Part shown: positions 11,238 to 24,976 of the stretch, piece by piece
How positions within the stretch are numbered: position 1 is the stretch's first letter
How the letters are laid out: the number at the start of each line of letters is the position of its first letter
NCBI RefSeq assembly: GCF_052324685.1
Contig: NC_135224.1
Span: forward strand, 22,645,451-22,709,450
Source: Brachyhypopomus gauderio
Taxonomy: Eukaryota > Chordata > Actinopteri > Gymnotiformes > Hypopomidae
Length of the DNA stretch: 64,000 bases
Direction: 5' to 3'
Position numbers and translations under genes: made by a program
Notes under the pieces: generated by a model
The model's database searches: none
Told to the model about the DNA's origin: nothing
Seen by the model: only the letters and a program-made list of their open reading frames with translations

Positions 11238-14200
11238 GTTAATATATCCAATGTTTCAGCCCAGTCGTCAAACGGCTTGGTCACTTTCAGTAAGAATAAC
11301 GAGAGTAATCGAGAGTAACATGGTGTAAAGTAGAGGCTCCCCTGGGGACAGACCGACGCTAGTGGGCTAGAATCACACAGACCGCCACCCGTATGTAGAC
11401 TGACAGTAGGTCTACCGTTCACGACAGTCACACGCCTGTCAGAATTTGAACTCCAGATAGTCAGTCAGTTAGCCAACGTATAAAAAGGAACAAGAGCAGG
11501 TCTGAACCCAGGACAAAAATAGCAGGTCTCGCTAGTCGGTCAGGTCGAGTTGACCGTTAGCTAGCTGGCTAACTACCTGGCTGAGCTCGCGAGCCTGTGC
11601 ACGTGCAGCCCCACATCACCTGGAGTGAACGTACAGTTGCCATGGGAGCCGACAGGTGGTAAATACAGCTAGCGCTGATCGCGGCCGGCTAGCCGCTCTG
11701 AGGTGGCCGTGCTAGGTTGGCCCGTTACCCGCGACCTCCGCGTCTACCTGTGCACTGTCAGCTGCAAAACCGTGTGGCATTTTTACGCGTTCAAGACAAT
11801 TAGCAACGGTTCACACACAAAAAAAAAAAACAATTAACAAGCGAATTAGGTTTAGCTGACCAACGTTACCTGTTCTGCCGTTCATGAGACACACTTATGT
11901 TAACGTATATTTTGGGTTAAGGTAGCCGCTTTTACATTCATGCCAGTGTAAAAATAAAAAATCTTCAAGACACGTGTGATGGTAATGTCAAGAAACAATA
12001 GTCCTCCCTTTTAATGATCTTTTTTTCACATTCACTCGCCCAATAGTCGAAGCTAGAGTGGTCCAATGTTTACGTTTATATCAAGATGGCGACGAAATCA
12101 GCTGTGATGAAAATAAAAAAAAAGAAACCTTTTCCACAGTGCCTGAAGAGGGCACTAAATGCATCAGTGAATAACAAATGTTTCTCAATTATCTCCCAGC
12201 AAATACAAATACAAGCATATCTAGGCATATAATCCGTAGTTTGCTCGGGATGTGACCATCCTATCTACCTAGACAGCTGAAGTAAAGAAAGAATTTCTGA
12301 TCCAGTTACATTCAGAAATTGTGCAAGGCCTCTTACATCTGTTGAATGTGATCTCCCACCAGTACATTAGTTGTACATAAAGCACATCAGGAAGGGAGCT
12401 CAGAAAGTTATCCTGGAGTTATCTCACCTAGATCAATTAATCTTACTCATCAAAATCAGTCCCTCCTGATGGTTGTTTGCACTATTAAATATCACAGTAA
12501 TGCATAGTTACACACAACAGTGAGAGAGAAAATAGTGTGAATATTAGTCAAGGCAACTTATATGCTTACAATGCACTAACTGTATCAATAATGTGAGAAA
12601 TCGATAAAATGTGAGATTTTCCAAAGGACTGCCAGAGTATTTTTTAGGCCTTGGTATGAGGGAGACTACGTCCTCACCCTATGGCTCCTTCTAAGTCCTA
12701 GTCTCTCCGTGGTAGTCAAATTGACCAGTTGCTTGAACGAGAGCTAGAGAAAAGATCGCTGGAACTGGCAACTTTGTATCCAGTCAGGGTTAGAGGACAC
12801 GCTAAGCCCCTTCTTCACACATTCTATCCTGTTTGTAAATTTCCATCAAAGATATGAAGTCTCACTTTTGATAATCACATTAAAGTAACTTTATCCTTTG
12901 TGCAACCAGTATACAATGAAATCATCAATAAACCATGTATATTCTTTCTATATAATCCATATTATATTCTGTGTCAATCTGTGTATTCCATACAGTTAGT
13001 TAAACGTTTAAGGCCTAATGCTTTCTTTTTATCCTTTCCTAGTGCTTTTATGGGTATACACTGTTTAGTTAATCACTGATACAACTGAATCATTACTGCT
13101 CTAAGACCAGCTAAGGCTTGGTGTTATACCCCTTTAAATGAACATAAACAGAAAACATCAGCAGATGTGTCTGCACCTTCTGAGAAACATATAATACACA
13201 GTTTCCGAAGCTTTCTTGCTGAGCTTGTTGCTGAGGTCCATCCTATTTTAAATTCTTCTCACTTTTGACATTCATCAACTTCAAGTTTGTTCAACGATAA
13301 ATTTGTGATCCACTTCAAGAATCACCATTGGTGCGCTCTGATTCGGTCCCGAGAGGTGACATTCACTACCAACCCACGGGAGAAGTCGTTTGGGACTCTG
13401 TGTTTAATTAGCATCATCCTCACACAAGCACCCTTCTCACTGTACATGATGTGTGTGGATGAGTTCAGGCCTGTCTGACATGTGATCTACGTTGTTATTA
13501 GGATCTTTGAGTTGATTTGAGGGAAAGCTGCGCAGCAGGTACTGATAGTGGAAGACAGCAGCTTCAGGACTGGTGTCAGCAGAACCATGCTGACTGGTTC
13601 CTATTGAGAATCAGTACCAGCTGGATCAGGTCAAAACAACACACATGTTAATGCTTGTTTTAGTTTCCAGAATTATACCACACTAACATTAAAGGGCAAA
13701 AAAGCAACATAAGATGGAGTCATATATGTCCAGTTATATATATTGGATACATTTGTGCATGTTAACAATATTTTATGTTAATTTTTGTATAAATGACCTT
13801 TAATCAGTGGTCATTCTATGAACTCGGGTTCCCTGTTCATGGAATACTAATCATCATGTAGTATTAACAGATGAAGTACATTTTCAGCCAAGCTCATCTG
13901 ATGAGTATGTGATTACAACACTATGCACCTGTTGTAAAGATTTAAAAGATAAAATGTTCTAACACCATAGTCCTACTCAGGAATGATGCTCAAAGGTACA
14001 GAGCTCATTTTTATAAACTTCATATTCCATCAATATTTTTCAGGTTTTGTGAAATAGGGGTCCATAAAAAAGCATTTTTTAAATCTTCCCTCAAATGCAG
14101 TTTTGAAACTCCACAGACAATAATGCATGCTTTATGCTTCACAAACGAGTGTGTGCATTGAAATCCTTAGAGCACAAAAGGCAGTCCATGCAGGGCCTTG

Positions 14201-14393
14201 TTGCTAATGCTAAGAGCATTAATTATGCCCATGTTTATGTGTTTGAAGCAGTTCATTCTCAAACACACTGGCTCAGGTTTATTTGATCTGAAGCCCACAG
14301 CTGTGTTTTAATATATGCACCTTGGATCGAAACCCCTCTTATCAGAGCCCTTAATGTTGTACCCATGGCAACAATGTGGACAGGATACTAAGA

Positions 14394-14418
14394 AGAGAGA
14401 GAGAGAGAGAGAGAGAGA
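14394..14418. repeat. (GA)n microsatellite
   Basis: About 25 bp of GA dinucleotides followed by purine-rich sequence, in the intergenic gap upstream of prdx1. Confidence 0.9.
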
Positions 14419-14977
14419 ATGAACAGGGAGAAAGAAACAGAGCAAGGGAAGACAGGGGAAATGAAATTTGTGCCACTGACAACCTTCCTTGTTCAGTGTC
14501 CACAGATGGGAAGATTACAGCTACACTTCCTTTGATGTTGGGTCTAAACCTCCTTTGCTGAAGCAAGGTAACACATAGACACATGAAGGAATCCTATAAA
14601 TAAACAGGCATGGACTAATTATTTAGGGGTAATTGAAATGGTGGGGCAAACACTCCAAGAGTAAATTCAGCATGAGAATAAGAGTGTATAACTGGTTTGA
14701 CAGAAGGAAGCAGGGAAGTAAATTCACTGAGCACTAAGGAGACTGTTTATAAATAACATTTTGCTTCATTACAAATCTCCACCCTACAAGATTTATGAAT
14801 TACATTAATAAAATGTACAAGTATAAACATTTTTCTCATGGACGCTTTCCAATCAACACACAGATTTACATTTAATTTCAGTGGAGTAATTTAATGGAGT
14901 AATTTCACATATACTCATGGTTTTCTCATGTTCTCATTTGCTATAGTTGATGAACATTATTCAGATATCCCGAGAAC

Positions 14978-16034
14978 CATAGGCGGAGCCAAAGCAGGGG
15001 CCGGGGTGGCACTGGACCCCCCTGAATTCTGATTGGCCACCCCAAGTGCCCCCCCCCCCCAGATGACTGACATGTCACCGCATCGCACATCTTGTTGAGA
15101 GCCTGTTGCGTTTTGTAATCGGTAATAATACTCAATGCTCAATTTCATTTAACACATGCAAGCAGCAGGCACGACGGAGAAATGTTTCCGTGTTGTGGCG
15201 AATTCCGAGTCCCCTCGTTTGCACACGCATAAAGACGCTACAGATGATATGCCGGAGTTACAGTGATTATAACGTAGTTCATTGAGCACTCTAGTTTTGT
15301 CCTAACTAGATATTTAGACATAATACTGCTGTAAATACTGCAAAGTCGTGGTCAGAGGTGAACTTCGTATAGCCAGTGTGTATTTTATTTTAAATAATCA
15401 ACACCCTTGAGCCAGTGTGGCTTTGGACATAGATAATGCAGTTTGCTGTGATGGATAATTAAAACCTAGCTCTTATTTATGTATAGAAACATAAATCGAC
15501 AATATAATCTGTAGCGTCTTTATGCGGATAAACGAGGGTTGTCGGAATGCCCCACAACACCGGCTGAAAGTAAAAAGTGTCGCACGTGAAATGCTACAGG
15601 CACCGTTCAGAAACTGATCAGGGGTGAGTTTCCCAAAACGTTCTTAGCGCTAAGTAGGCTACTTCGTAACCTCGTACATTTCATACGAGGTTACGAAGTA
15701 CTTAGCGCTAAGAACGTTTTGGGAAACTCACCCCAGTTCAGTTAAATGTGTTCAGTTCAGTAGATATATGCAATAGGATTGTAAGATACGCCAGAAGTAG
15801 CACATCTGTGTTTTTACTTTTACATGTTGTACATTTTGCACATTGTTAAAAAACTGCAAATTTCATACACATGCGTGCTTAAAATGTACTTGATATGAAA
15901 ATTATAACATTTACAGATTTTGATTGCAATTGAATGCTTTTCGTAAATATACATTGTCATAGTCTATGGACCCCCTAAAATAGCTTTGGCCACCCTCTGG
16001 CCACCCCAAGGATAAAAGTCTAGCTCCGCCACTG
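14978..16034. mobile_element. Non-autonomous hAT transposon, 1057 bp, with nested hairpins
   Basis: The ends are CATAGGCGGAGC at the left and, inverted, CAGTGGCGGAGC at the right. Both sides are flanked by the same octamer ccgagaac (14970-14977 and 16035-16042), a perfect 8-bp target duplication of hAT type. No transposase ORF remains. Inside are a second inverted pair (about 15185-15245 against about 15505-15565, sharing GCATAAAGACGCTACAGAT) and a separate hairpin element at 15621-15734. The duplication is perfect although the terminal repeats show two mismatches. Confidence 0.85.
15621..15734. mobile_element. Near-perfect hairpin MITE nested in the hAT element
   Basis: GGGGTGAGTTTCCCAAAACG at the left is matched by its exact inverse at the right. 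The roughly 52-bp arms are identical except for a 5-nt insertion (ggcta) in the left arm, with a 7-nt loop (catttca). The near-identity of the arms points to a recent insertion. I recall similar 'tttcccaaaacgttct' foldbacks from other fish genomes, without a family name. Confidence 0.8.
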
Positions 16035-16278
16035 CCGAGAACAAGGTCTGAATGCAGTGAATAGGGCAAAAAAGCATTATTACATTTAAGACATTTTTTG
16101 TTGCCCAACTATGGAATTTATCGGTCATATAAAAACACCATTTTTTTTTCTTTCTCGGAATGTAGGGAGTGGAAAAAGACAAATTCTGCAAAGTCATCCT
16201 AACACAGAAGAGTTCGATTCAGTCATTCCTCTGTTCAGTACGTGTTGTCATACCAGTATCGCGAGATTTCAACGAGTC

Positions 16279-16340
16279 TATATAAACTTGTGCAACCACA
16301 GGTTATTTCACCCTTCATCCGCGCAGACGACAAAGGAAAG
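16279..16340 (+). promoter_or_regulatory. prdx1: prdx1 core promoter and non-coding exon 1
   Basis: A TATATAAA box at 16279-16286 lies about 25-30 bp before a short leader that ends in aaggaaag at 16340 with a gtatgt donor. The next acceptor on this strand is at 17109, which opens the exon with the prdx1 ATG. Start site position is inferred from the TATA spacing. Confidence 0.65.
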
Positions 16341-17121
16341 GTATGTTGATGTTTTCCAGTTCTTCAGTGTTAAACGTACTTGTATATAAAACATTCGCTT
16401 TTTGAAAATAATCCCTTTATTTTGATAATCGTGTGCTGTAACATTGTTGACAACGTTTAACTTTTCCCCATGCTGCTCTACTTTACGTAAACTGATTAAC
16501 AAATCAATAAATATGTTAACAATTTCGCATACACATTTTCACCGCTTGTTTGTATGAGCATACATGCAGAATGAACTTTGAGTGAGAACCCGTTGAAAGA
16601 AACGTAAACTTGGCTTCAGAGCAATGGACTGTAATTGGCTTTCTTCGGTCTGCGCACGCTTGCACTACAATCTGCGTTAAGTACTACTGTAAATAAAGCA
16701 AAGACCAAGATTTTGCTTACAGGTTTAAGATTTTGTCACATGGTAGTATTCATTAAAAATCAAGGTACCGATATTGTAAACCTTTGTCTTTTAGTGACTC
16801 GTAATCATGACACATGTGGATTGCGGCACTTAACACGACCCTAAAGTTATGAAATGGAGGAAGTGATAATAGCACAGCGCGTAACTGTGGTTTCATTCAG
16901 CAGAGATATTTCTCACCCAAAACTTTGTGTTGATTGAAATGTGACTGAAAGAGCATCTGATGGCTATTCCATTCTGTCTGCTTTTTATTGACCAAATCTA
17001 ATATATTTACTGCTTCAACTCTCCTAAATATATCGTTTTGATTGTTTCACAATAAGTTATATATCGACTGTTTCTTCTTTTTAAATTAAATCCCTGTTCC
17101 TCTTTCCAGTCTTGACTGAAA

Positions 17122-18588
<1,467 letters not shown>

Positions 18589-19439
18589 ACAGATGAAGAC
18601 ACTGGCAGTTCCTACACTGGCATTTTGCTCTGGGATTTCAGTAACCTGATTTAGCAGTGTTTGTTAAGCCTGAAACAAGTGTATGTGTAAGACTTGTATT
18701 TATGTTGTGGCACATGAGCAGTAGCATGGATGAGATTACAGAAACAAATGTGATGTAATGGTCCTCAGAAGATGATCAAGTTTTTAAAATACTTTTGTGA
18801 CGTTATAGGCCTACAGTAGTATGGGGACCAGATTTGTATGCAAAACTAGCTTTTACAACAGTAAATACAGTAAATATTGTTTGAAGACGTTCATTACACG
18901 TTAAGGTCTGAAATGTAATTTAAATCTCTTCAAGCACATTTTGTAATAAATTCATGTTGAGAATTAATTTCCCTTGAAACAAATTAAAAGGTAGAATGTA
19001 TCCATAATGATCTTTGAACAGGTGAACAAAGCTATATTCTCTTGTGAAAAAAATGTTGTCCTTTAGGGTACATTTCTATATTTGTTATTATAGATAAAAT
19101 ATAAAACAGTAACATAAGAAACGTATTTAAGCAACAGTAATTGATGTCAACGTCCTGGCACGCGCCGTTGACCGTTGGCCACGGATCGTCTGCGCGAGCA
19201 CCAAGATCTCCAACGGACTCAATGTTAGCTGCTAACTAGCTAGCTTAGAAGTGTGTGATAAAGTATCAGTACTGCTTTCAGTAATACCTAAATAAATTGA
19301 TCAAACTGGGGGTTTGAGGTTTGACAGAGCTGTGAGGAATTAAGTTAATGAACGTTATTGCCTATATTAGCCATTTAACGAGCTAGTTTAAAAGGTAAAA
19401 ACGTAGGTATCTATCGAGCTAGCCAGAAACACCGGGGTC
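18589..19439. other. prdx1 3' UTR and hormad1 upstream region
   Basis: The first 360 bp read as prdx1 3' UTR. From about 19150 a GC-richer patch (cctggcacgcgccgttgacc...) precedes the hormad1 ATG at 19440 and is the probable hormad1 promoter and leader. No TATA box seen. Confidence 0.5.
18945..18950 (+). terminator. Poly(A) signal, prdx1
   Basis: AATAAA about 357 bp past the prdx1 stop codon, in an AT-rich 3' UTR. Confidence 0.65.
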
Positions 19440-22400
19440 ATGGCAACCACACAGAAAAAACGAGGAAAAACGAAGCAGGAAGCTGCTGAGGTAAAGACAG
19501 CAAACCATTTCAATAAGATGTAACGTTATGTTGCCTATGCACCTAGTTAATTTAGTGTTATGATATGTAAGTTAGTTAACTAGCTAGGTGAGCTCAGCGG
19601 AATACATGATTGAAAATTATGCAATAGCGATGACAGCGTTCGTCGACGCGAAGTACCAAAACTACTTCAGCGCTAACAGCGTCCTCTTGTGGTAAATTAT
19701 GGTAAACGTGCGTGAGTTACAAGCCAGGTCCGTGCTGTCATTTGCATCAAAAAAACCAAACGAATAGTTCTGAATAAACTATTTCTAATAATGATTCTTT
19801 AAAGCGAACTTAAAGTAGCTAGCACAGGCTACTGATTTTCAAAAATTGAGAAAGAATGCGGTAAACTGAGATCAAAATTCAAACGATTCAAAAGAGTAAC
19901 CTAGAAAGACTTACACTGTTGTAGACACAATTAAAGGCAGTCCCGTGCTTTAATTACTGGGATTTGTCTATTGACATTCACATTATTTTGTGCATCTATT
20001 TTAATAATATAGATAGCTATTTATTAACTGGGCTTATTAATTGATTGATATTACAGTTTTTTTTGCAGCTGCTAAGACACAAAAAGTGGTTCTTATAGCA
20101 CAATTTCTGAAACAACTAATCCATGTAGCCTATCTATTGACCAGGTGTGCTAAACCTTAAGCACATTCTCTGCTTTACACTCATTTAGAAATTCTAAAAC
20201 ACACTTTTTGCAAAACTTAACACAGTTGTTCACATAGGACACAACATTCAAAACTGAAAACCATGTGTTTCTTTTAGAAAACACAACTGCTACACTCACC
20301 TACCAAAAAATCATACCCAGTTCTCATAGGTTACTACACTTCTAGCTAATTTTTTAACCTTATCTGTGCTGCTACACTGTAGCATCATCCAGACATTTCA
20401 AAATGAGAATAGATAAGTAGACTTGTCCTCTATACATACTACATCATGTACTAGACTACCCCTTGCTGGGTGGCTATCTACCTCAGAACAGAAAGAGACC
20501 ATCATCAATATGGTCAGAGCAAACAACTGCATATGTTTCCGACAACTACAACAGCACATCATTACTGACAACGTCACCATCAGCAACATCCATTCAGTGA
20601 GTCTATCCGGAATGGGCCAGTGACAGTGTGAAACAACTGTGAATTTGCCACTCATCATCATGCCACTCTTGGTCCCTACACCACTGTGTACATCATCACC
20701 TTCTTCAACACAGAGCACAACACACTCATTCTCCATCACCAGGGGGATGAACCAGAACAGTCCAGGTTTGTTGTCGTCTGGGACAACATAAATTTGCACG
20801 AGGCTGCTCAAGTACAAACTGGTTTATTGAACAATCACGATATGTTGTGATTCACCTCCACCAAACTCTCCATTACTGTTGAGTTCTTTTTGGCATGGAG
20901 GTGGTCGCCAACCCCCCCAGTGTAAATACATTCAGCAGGTGATGGAGGAAGCTTGAGGTTATTTTGTCTTTTTTGTTGTTCATGTGTTTACAGTATATAC
21001 AGCATGTGTTGCTGTAGTGTTCCTGCAAAACCAAAATATTCATGTATATGTGAGATCTCTGACAGACCTTCACAGCAGACTACAAACTAAACACTCAAAC
21101 ACATGGTAGTAGTGTTTTCCATTTGTCACTTCAGTGTGTAGTCACATATATGAAAGGCTAATCATCTAATATTTGTGTGTAGCATTTAGATGCAAAAATA
21201 TGGTTTTGGCAAGAGTTGCAAGTGTTTTGGTTGAAGTGTGTGCTTTTTCCAAAAGAGCCATAGTTTCAGAAATTGTGTCTTAGCATCTGCAAAAAACTGT
21301 AATTGTGCTCAAATAATTGAAATGTGCTCTAATGCAGCTAACTATATTATTTCTGCAAGCTGGATAAACATTAAACATGTTAATTTTTTGAACATGACCT
21401 TTTCAGTGGGACAGCTTATTCCACCAAGAACTGAGAACAGAGGAGCAGTCTTTGGTGTTTGTGAAACGAATGTTGGTACTTGCGGTGTCCTCTATTACAT
21501 ACCTACGAGGAATATTTCCAGAAGATGCATATCGTTCTCGTTACTTAGAAGGTAATCAGGGAGCCCATAGCTTTTCCTATCAAACCCTAGCTCCTATGCA
21601 ATAATTTAAAAATGTAAAAAAAATTGTGGTCATTATATTCTTTGAGGAGTCTCTATTTTACTCCTGAAAATGTCCTGCTCTATGACCAGACCACAGGGAT
21701 ATTTTGAGATTTTTTTTGTTTTGACTAATGGCTACAAACATGACCTTTTTCCATTAAAAACAGTTAAGAGTATTAGCTAACTAAATAAATAATTTATTAC
21801 AAAGTTTATTATCTTGATGTTTCAGATTTATGTATCAAAGTTCTAAGAGAGGATTGCTCGGCTCCAGGAGCCTGTAAAATTGTCAAGTGGTAATCGATTC
21901 ATTAAATGGCTCAATCATACATACCCTTTTGAATTAAAGATATATTGTTGTTTGGCCTAAGTTGATATCTGCTTGTTTTCAAGGATGATGGGGTGTTTTG
22001 ATGCTTTGGAGAAGAGATACGTGAGTCATGAACCTCATACTTGATAGATGGCATAATCATCACTAATGGCATAATGAGTAATCCTCAGTAATCCTTTTCT
22101 GTCTGTACAGCTGCAAATTGTTCTTATTGGGGTAAGTGCAAGAATTATTTGAAAATAATGAGAGTCTCTTATGGCATTTTGGTGTACTGTACATAACATA
22201 ACAAAGTAAAAAAAAAAACACACAATAACATAATGACAATCTTTCATAAATTTACACAGGTGCACAGAAACCCTGATGACAGTAATGTAAGTGTTCATAA
22301 ATGTAAAAAACTAAAGGTAAAATACAAATGAAAAGTAGACCTAATAATTCTAAAGAACATCTTTTGAATAAAAGTACAGAATGAATACATACAGTATATT

Positions 22401-24976
22401 ATAACCTGTATACCCTACCTGTAGCTAACCACAGTAGCAACATAGCCTTTCTGTGTTGTCTGTCTTATTGCAGCATGTCATAGAGTCTTACCAGTTTAAG
22501 TTCAGATACTCAGAAAATGGACCGCAGATGGACATCCTTCGGTAAGATCTGGCATAAATGTAACCCCTTGTTCACCTGTCTATTATTGTATTTTTTCAAT
22601 CCCACTTTTTGAAAATAATTAAATTGCCTTTCACGCTTTAGAATGAAAAAAAAAAGGCAGTTTTTCAGCACATTTGATAGGATAGCTGCAGTATATCACT
22701 AACAGGGCATAAACATGATGGGGACAGTTGCAAACGGAGCTTAAAACATTTCAATGGCCATTTGCTGCATTTGAATGTGCAATTTGTGTCATGTGTATGA
22801 TAATGCTTAATGTCATTAGAATCACTACATTAAAATAATTAGAATCCTGACCGGTCAGGGTGCCTTTGGACCCACACATTAGCTGCTTGTGTTTTCTTAA
22901 CTTGTCACTTTTTTCATTCCTCTCATGTATTCATGTCTGAAAAAGTTATTGTCAAAGTCAATTTAAATTGGATTGCAAAGTGAGCTAATTGTAGGTGATG
23001 TTACTCATGACAAATAATGATACATTTATATTGGCAATGCGTTATATATTATTATTTTTAAGGGAAATAGTAATAGTAATACTATCTAAATATATAGGAG
23101 ACTGTTGAAATGCTTCCACTAAAGGTCATGCGTCAAGGCCAGTGTTTGTATATATTGGTCTTTAAGAAATGAGAGTATGGAGATGAGAGTGACCATGGAG
23201 GAAACCAAGAAGGCCTCGGTTCTGCTGATCAGGAAGCTGTTCCTCCTGATGCAGAATCTCGACATGCTGCCTGATGATGTCTCCCTCAGCATGAAGCTCT
23301 ATTACTATGATGACGGTAAAACAAACATCCGCGGCACAGAGTAAACACAGCTGCTGGAAGCGTGTGATTTATAGGGAGAAGGTCAAGGTCAGGTTAAACC
23401 TTTTATTCCCAAGAGGAAATCTGCTGCACAGCCAGCAGTCAGTCATCAACAACCATCAACACGCCCCAAATCACACACAAACCAGTTTACATAGAAACAG
23501 GAAATATTATTATTACATAGTATTATTCAATAGGCCAGCAACAGCAAACAAATTAGTGTTTGAATCTATTAGTCCTGCATCTTAGATAACTGATAGATGG
23601 ATGGAACATAAACTCACTGAAACAAGGGTCAAATGACTGGCTCTGCTTCGTGGCTCTGGTTCTGTAAATGAGACATTTAGATTTGTACCTGCGATTTTAC
23701 TGTAAATTAAACAATTCCTTCCAATGTTTACCCAAACCAGCAAATAAAAAATAAATTAACTAATTAAATACAGATTAAAACAGACAGAATAAAAGACTAA
23801 AACTTTCTCATAAAAGTGGAGTCAACACTAAGGCTGCTGAGGTTCTGGTAGAAATACATGCACTGGTGGGTCAGCATCAATATCTGATATCAGTTATCAA
23901 TGATCAGTATCCAGTATGGTCCCAAAGTACTCTCTGACAGCCTCAACAGACACTAGAATGCTGAGTGTTACAGTGATTTCAGCTCTAGGACAGCTCTGGT
24001 TCTTATCTCCTGTCATAAAATTGAACCTGGGACTTTGAGCTAGTCGCAGAGTAGCTTCTGAGTCCTACTGAAACAGCGTTTAATATGTTTGATAATGGCT
24101 TTCTCTTGACATCAGGTTTAATCTGACTTTCAGTGACTGAATGAAATTTTAACCTGCCTTGGGTGTGTGTTTTGTGACCAATTACACGGCCATGTTGTAC
24201 GCTGCAGTAACCCCAGCGAACTACGAGCCCCCGGGGTTTAAGGAGGGAGTGTGTGACAGCCTCTGGTTTGAGGGGACAGCGGTGCACTTCAGAGTCGGCG
24301 ACCTGCATACGCCCTTCCACCTCCTCAAGGTCGGCGTGGCAGCCGAACAGGGCCGTGCCACCAAGCTGCAGGAGGAAAACCACCTGAGAGAATCTGTCCA
24401 GGACTCGTCCAATCAGAGCTGCCATCCCACAACCGTCTCGCAGGTGGTGAGGACATATGAACCCCTGGGTTTGAGAGACAAGACATGTTTGGGTTGAGAG
24501 GTCCGTGCTGAGAGATGGTTTTTAAACAGGGCTGTCAATCTCCTGTCCTGAAGGACTACAGAATTGTAAGAGTTTAGCATTTAACTTAACACACCCAATT
24601 CAAGATAAGCTGCCGTTTTCAAGAAAGCAATCCAGACTATAGATAGACTATATCAAATTGGGCCAACTTTTAAATTTTATTTTTTAAATAGGTGGAAGGA
24701 CATTCAGTGGAGGCGGACCTACCCTCTGAGGATGGTATTTGTGGTTTATGGAATATTTTATTACTGCTCATGTGTAAACATTTGTGTAATCTCTGGCATG
24801 GCCTTTCACAGAATCAGCTGCACAGTTCAAGCAACCGAAGAAAGCCTTGGCTAAGGTAAAAAATTTGTTTAAAAAAATGAAATTACTTTATGACAATTAG
24901 TTTGAAGTATGTTTTTTATTAATATCAGAGAGAAGGCAATAGACTGGCAAAGAGGATGAAGAAAGAAACCACCTGA
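19440..24976 (+). CDS. hormad1: HORMA domain-containing protein 1 (meiotic chromosome axis)
   Basis: HORMAD proteins coat unsynapsed chromosome axes in meiosis, support double-strand break formation and the synapsis checkpoint, and are stripped off by TRIP13. Twelve exons give 311 residues: 19440-19490, 21407-21551, 21826-21889, 21984-22020, 22111-22131, 22260-22286, 22474-22541, 23167-23315, 24208-24446, 24692-24734, 24812-24855, 24929-24976. The HORMA domain (about residues 18-235) shows [94 protein letters not shown] and [11 protein letters not shown]. The tail after it is only about 75 residues (human total 394) and ends in a lysine/arginine-rich, nuclear-localisation-like segment. The end of exon 9 may be 24443 or 24446; both keep frame. 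Intron 1 (1.9 kb) holds a dead transposon. Confidence 0.93.
20052..21302 (+). mobile_element. IS630/Tc1-like DNA transposon relic, about 1.25 kb
   Basis: Terminal inverted repeats match over about 30 bp: tacag, a T-run, then gcag(c/a)tgctaagacacaa at each end, with TA at both borders as in the IS630/Tc1 group. Plus-strand remnants of a transposase are visible: an N-terminal helix-turn-helix-like part at about 20450-20623 ([19 protein letters not shown]) and a DDE-type piece at about 20763-20830 ([16 protein letters not shown]). The middle is missing and several frames are closed, so it is inactive. It lies in hormad1 intron 1 in the same direction as the gene. Confidence 0.75.

Larger units (their letters stand above)
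10638..14977. other. fzr1 upstream region and gene-poor gap
   Basis: No host coding exon recognised. The 5' UTR and promoter of fzr1 must lie here. The GC-rich, CpG-containing stretch at about 11560-11760 is the best candidate promoter, and an AAGATGGCGAC (YY1-like) motif sits at 12084-12094. From 12.2 to 14.3 kb the DNA is AT-rich, without long ORFs or clear repeats. An RFX-like half site ccatggcaac occurs at about 14362. Confidence 0.4.

Noticed and set aside
12084-12240. ATGGCGACG... frame of about 49 codons after a YY1-like motif
   Set aside because: Short, lysine-rich through an A run, no donor or family match; likely chance.
23307-23585. 92-codon frame after hormad1 exon 8
   Set aside because: Lies in intron 8 past a good donor (23316); composition and content are not protein-like.
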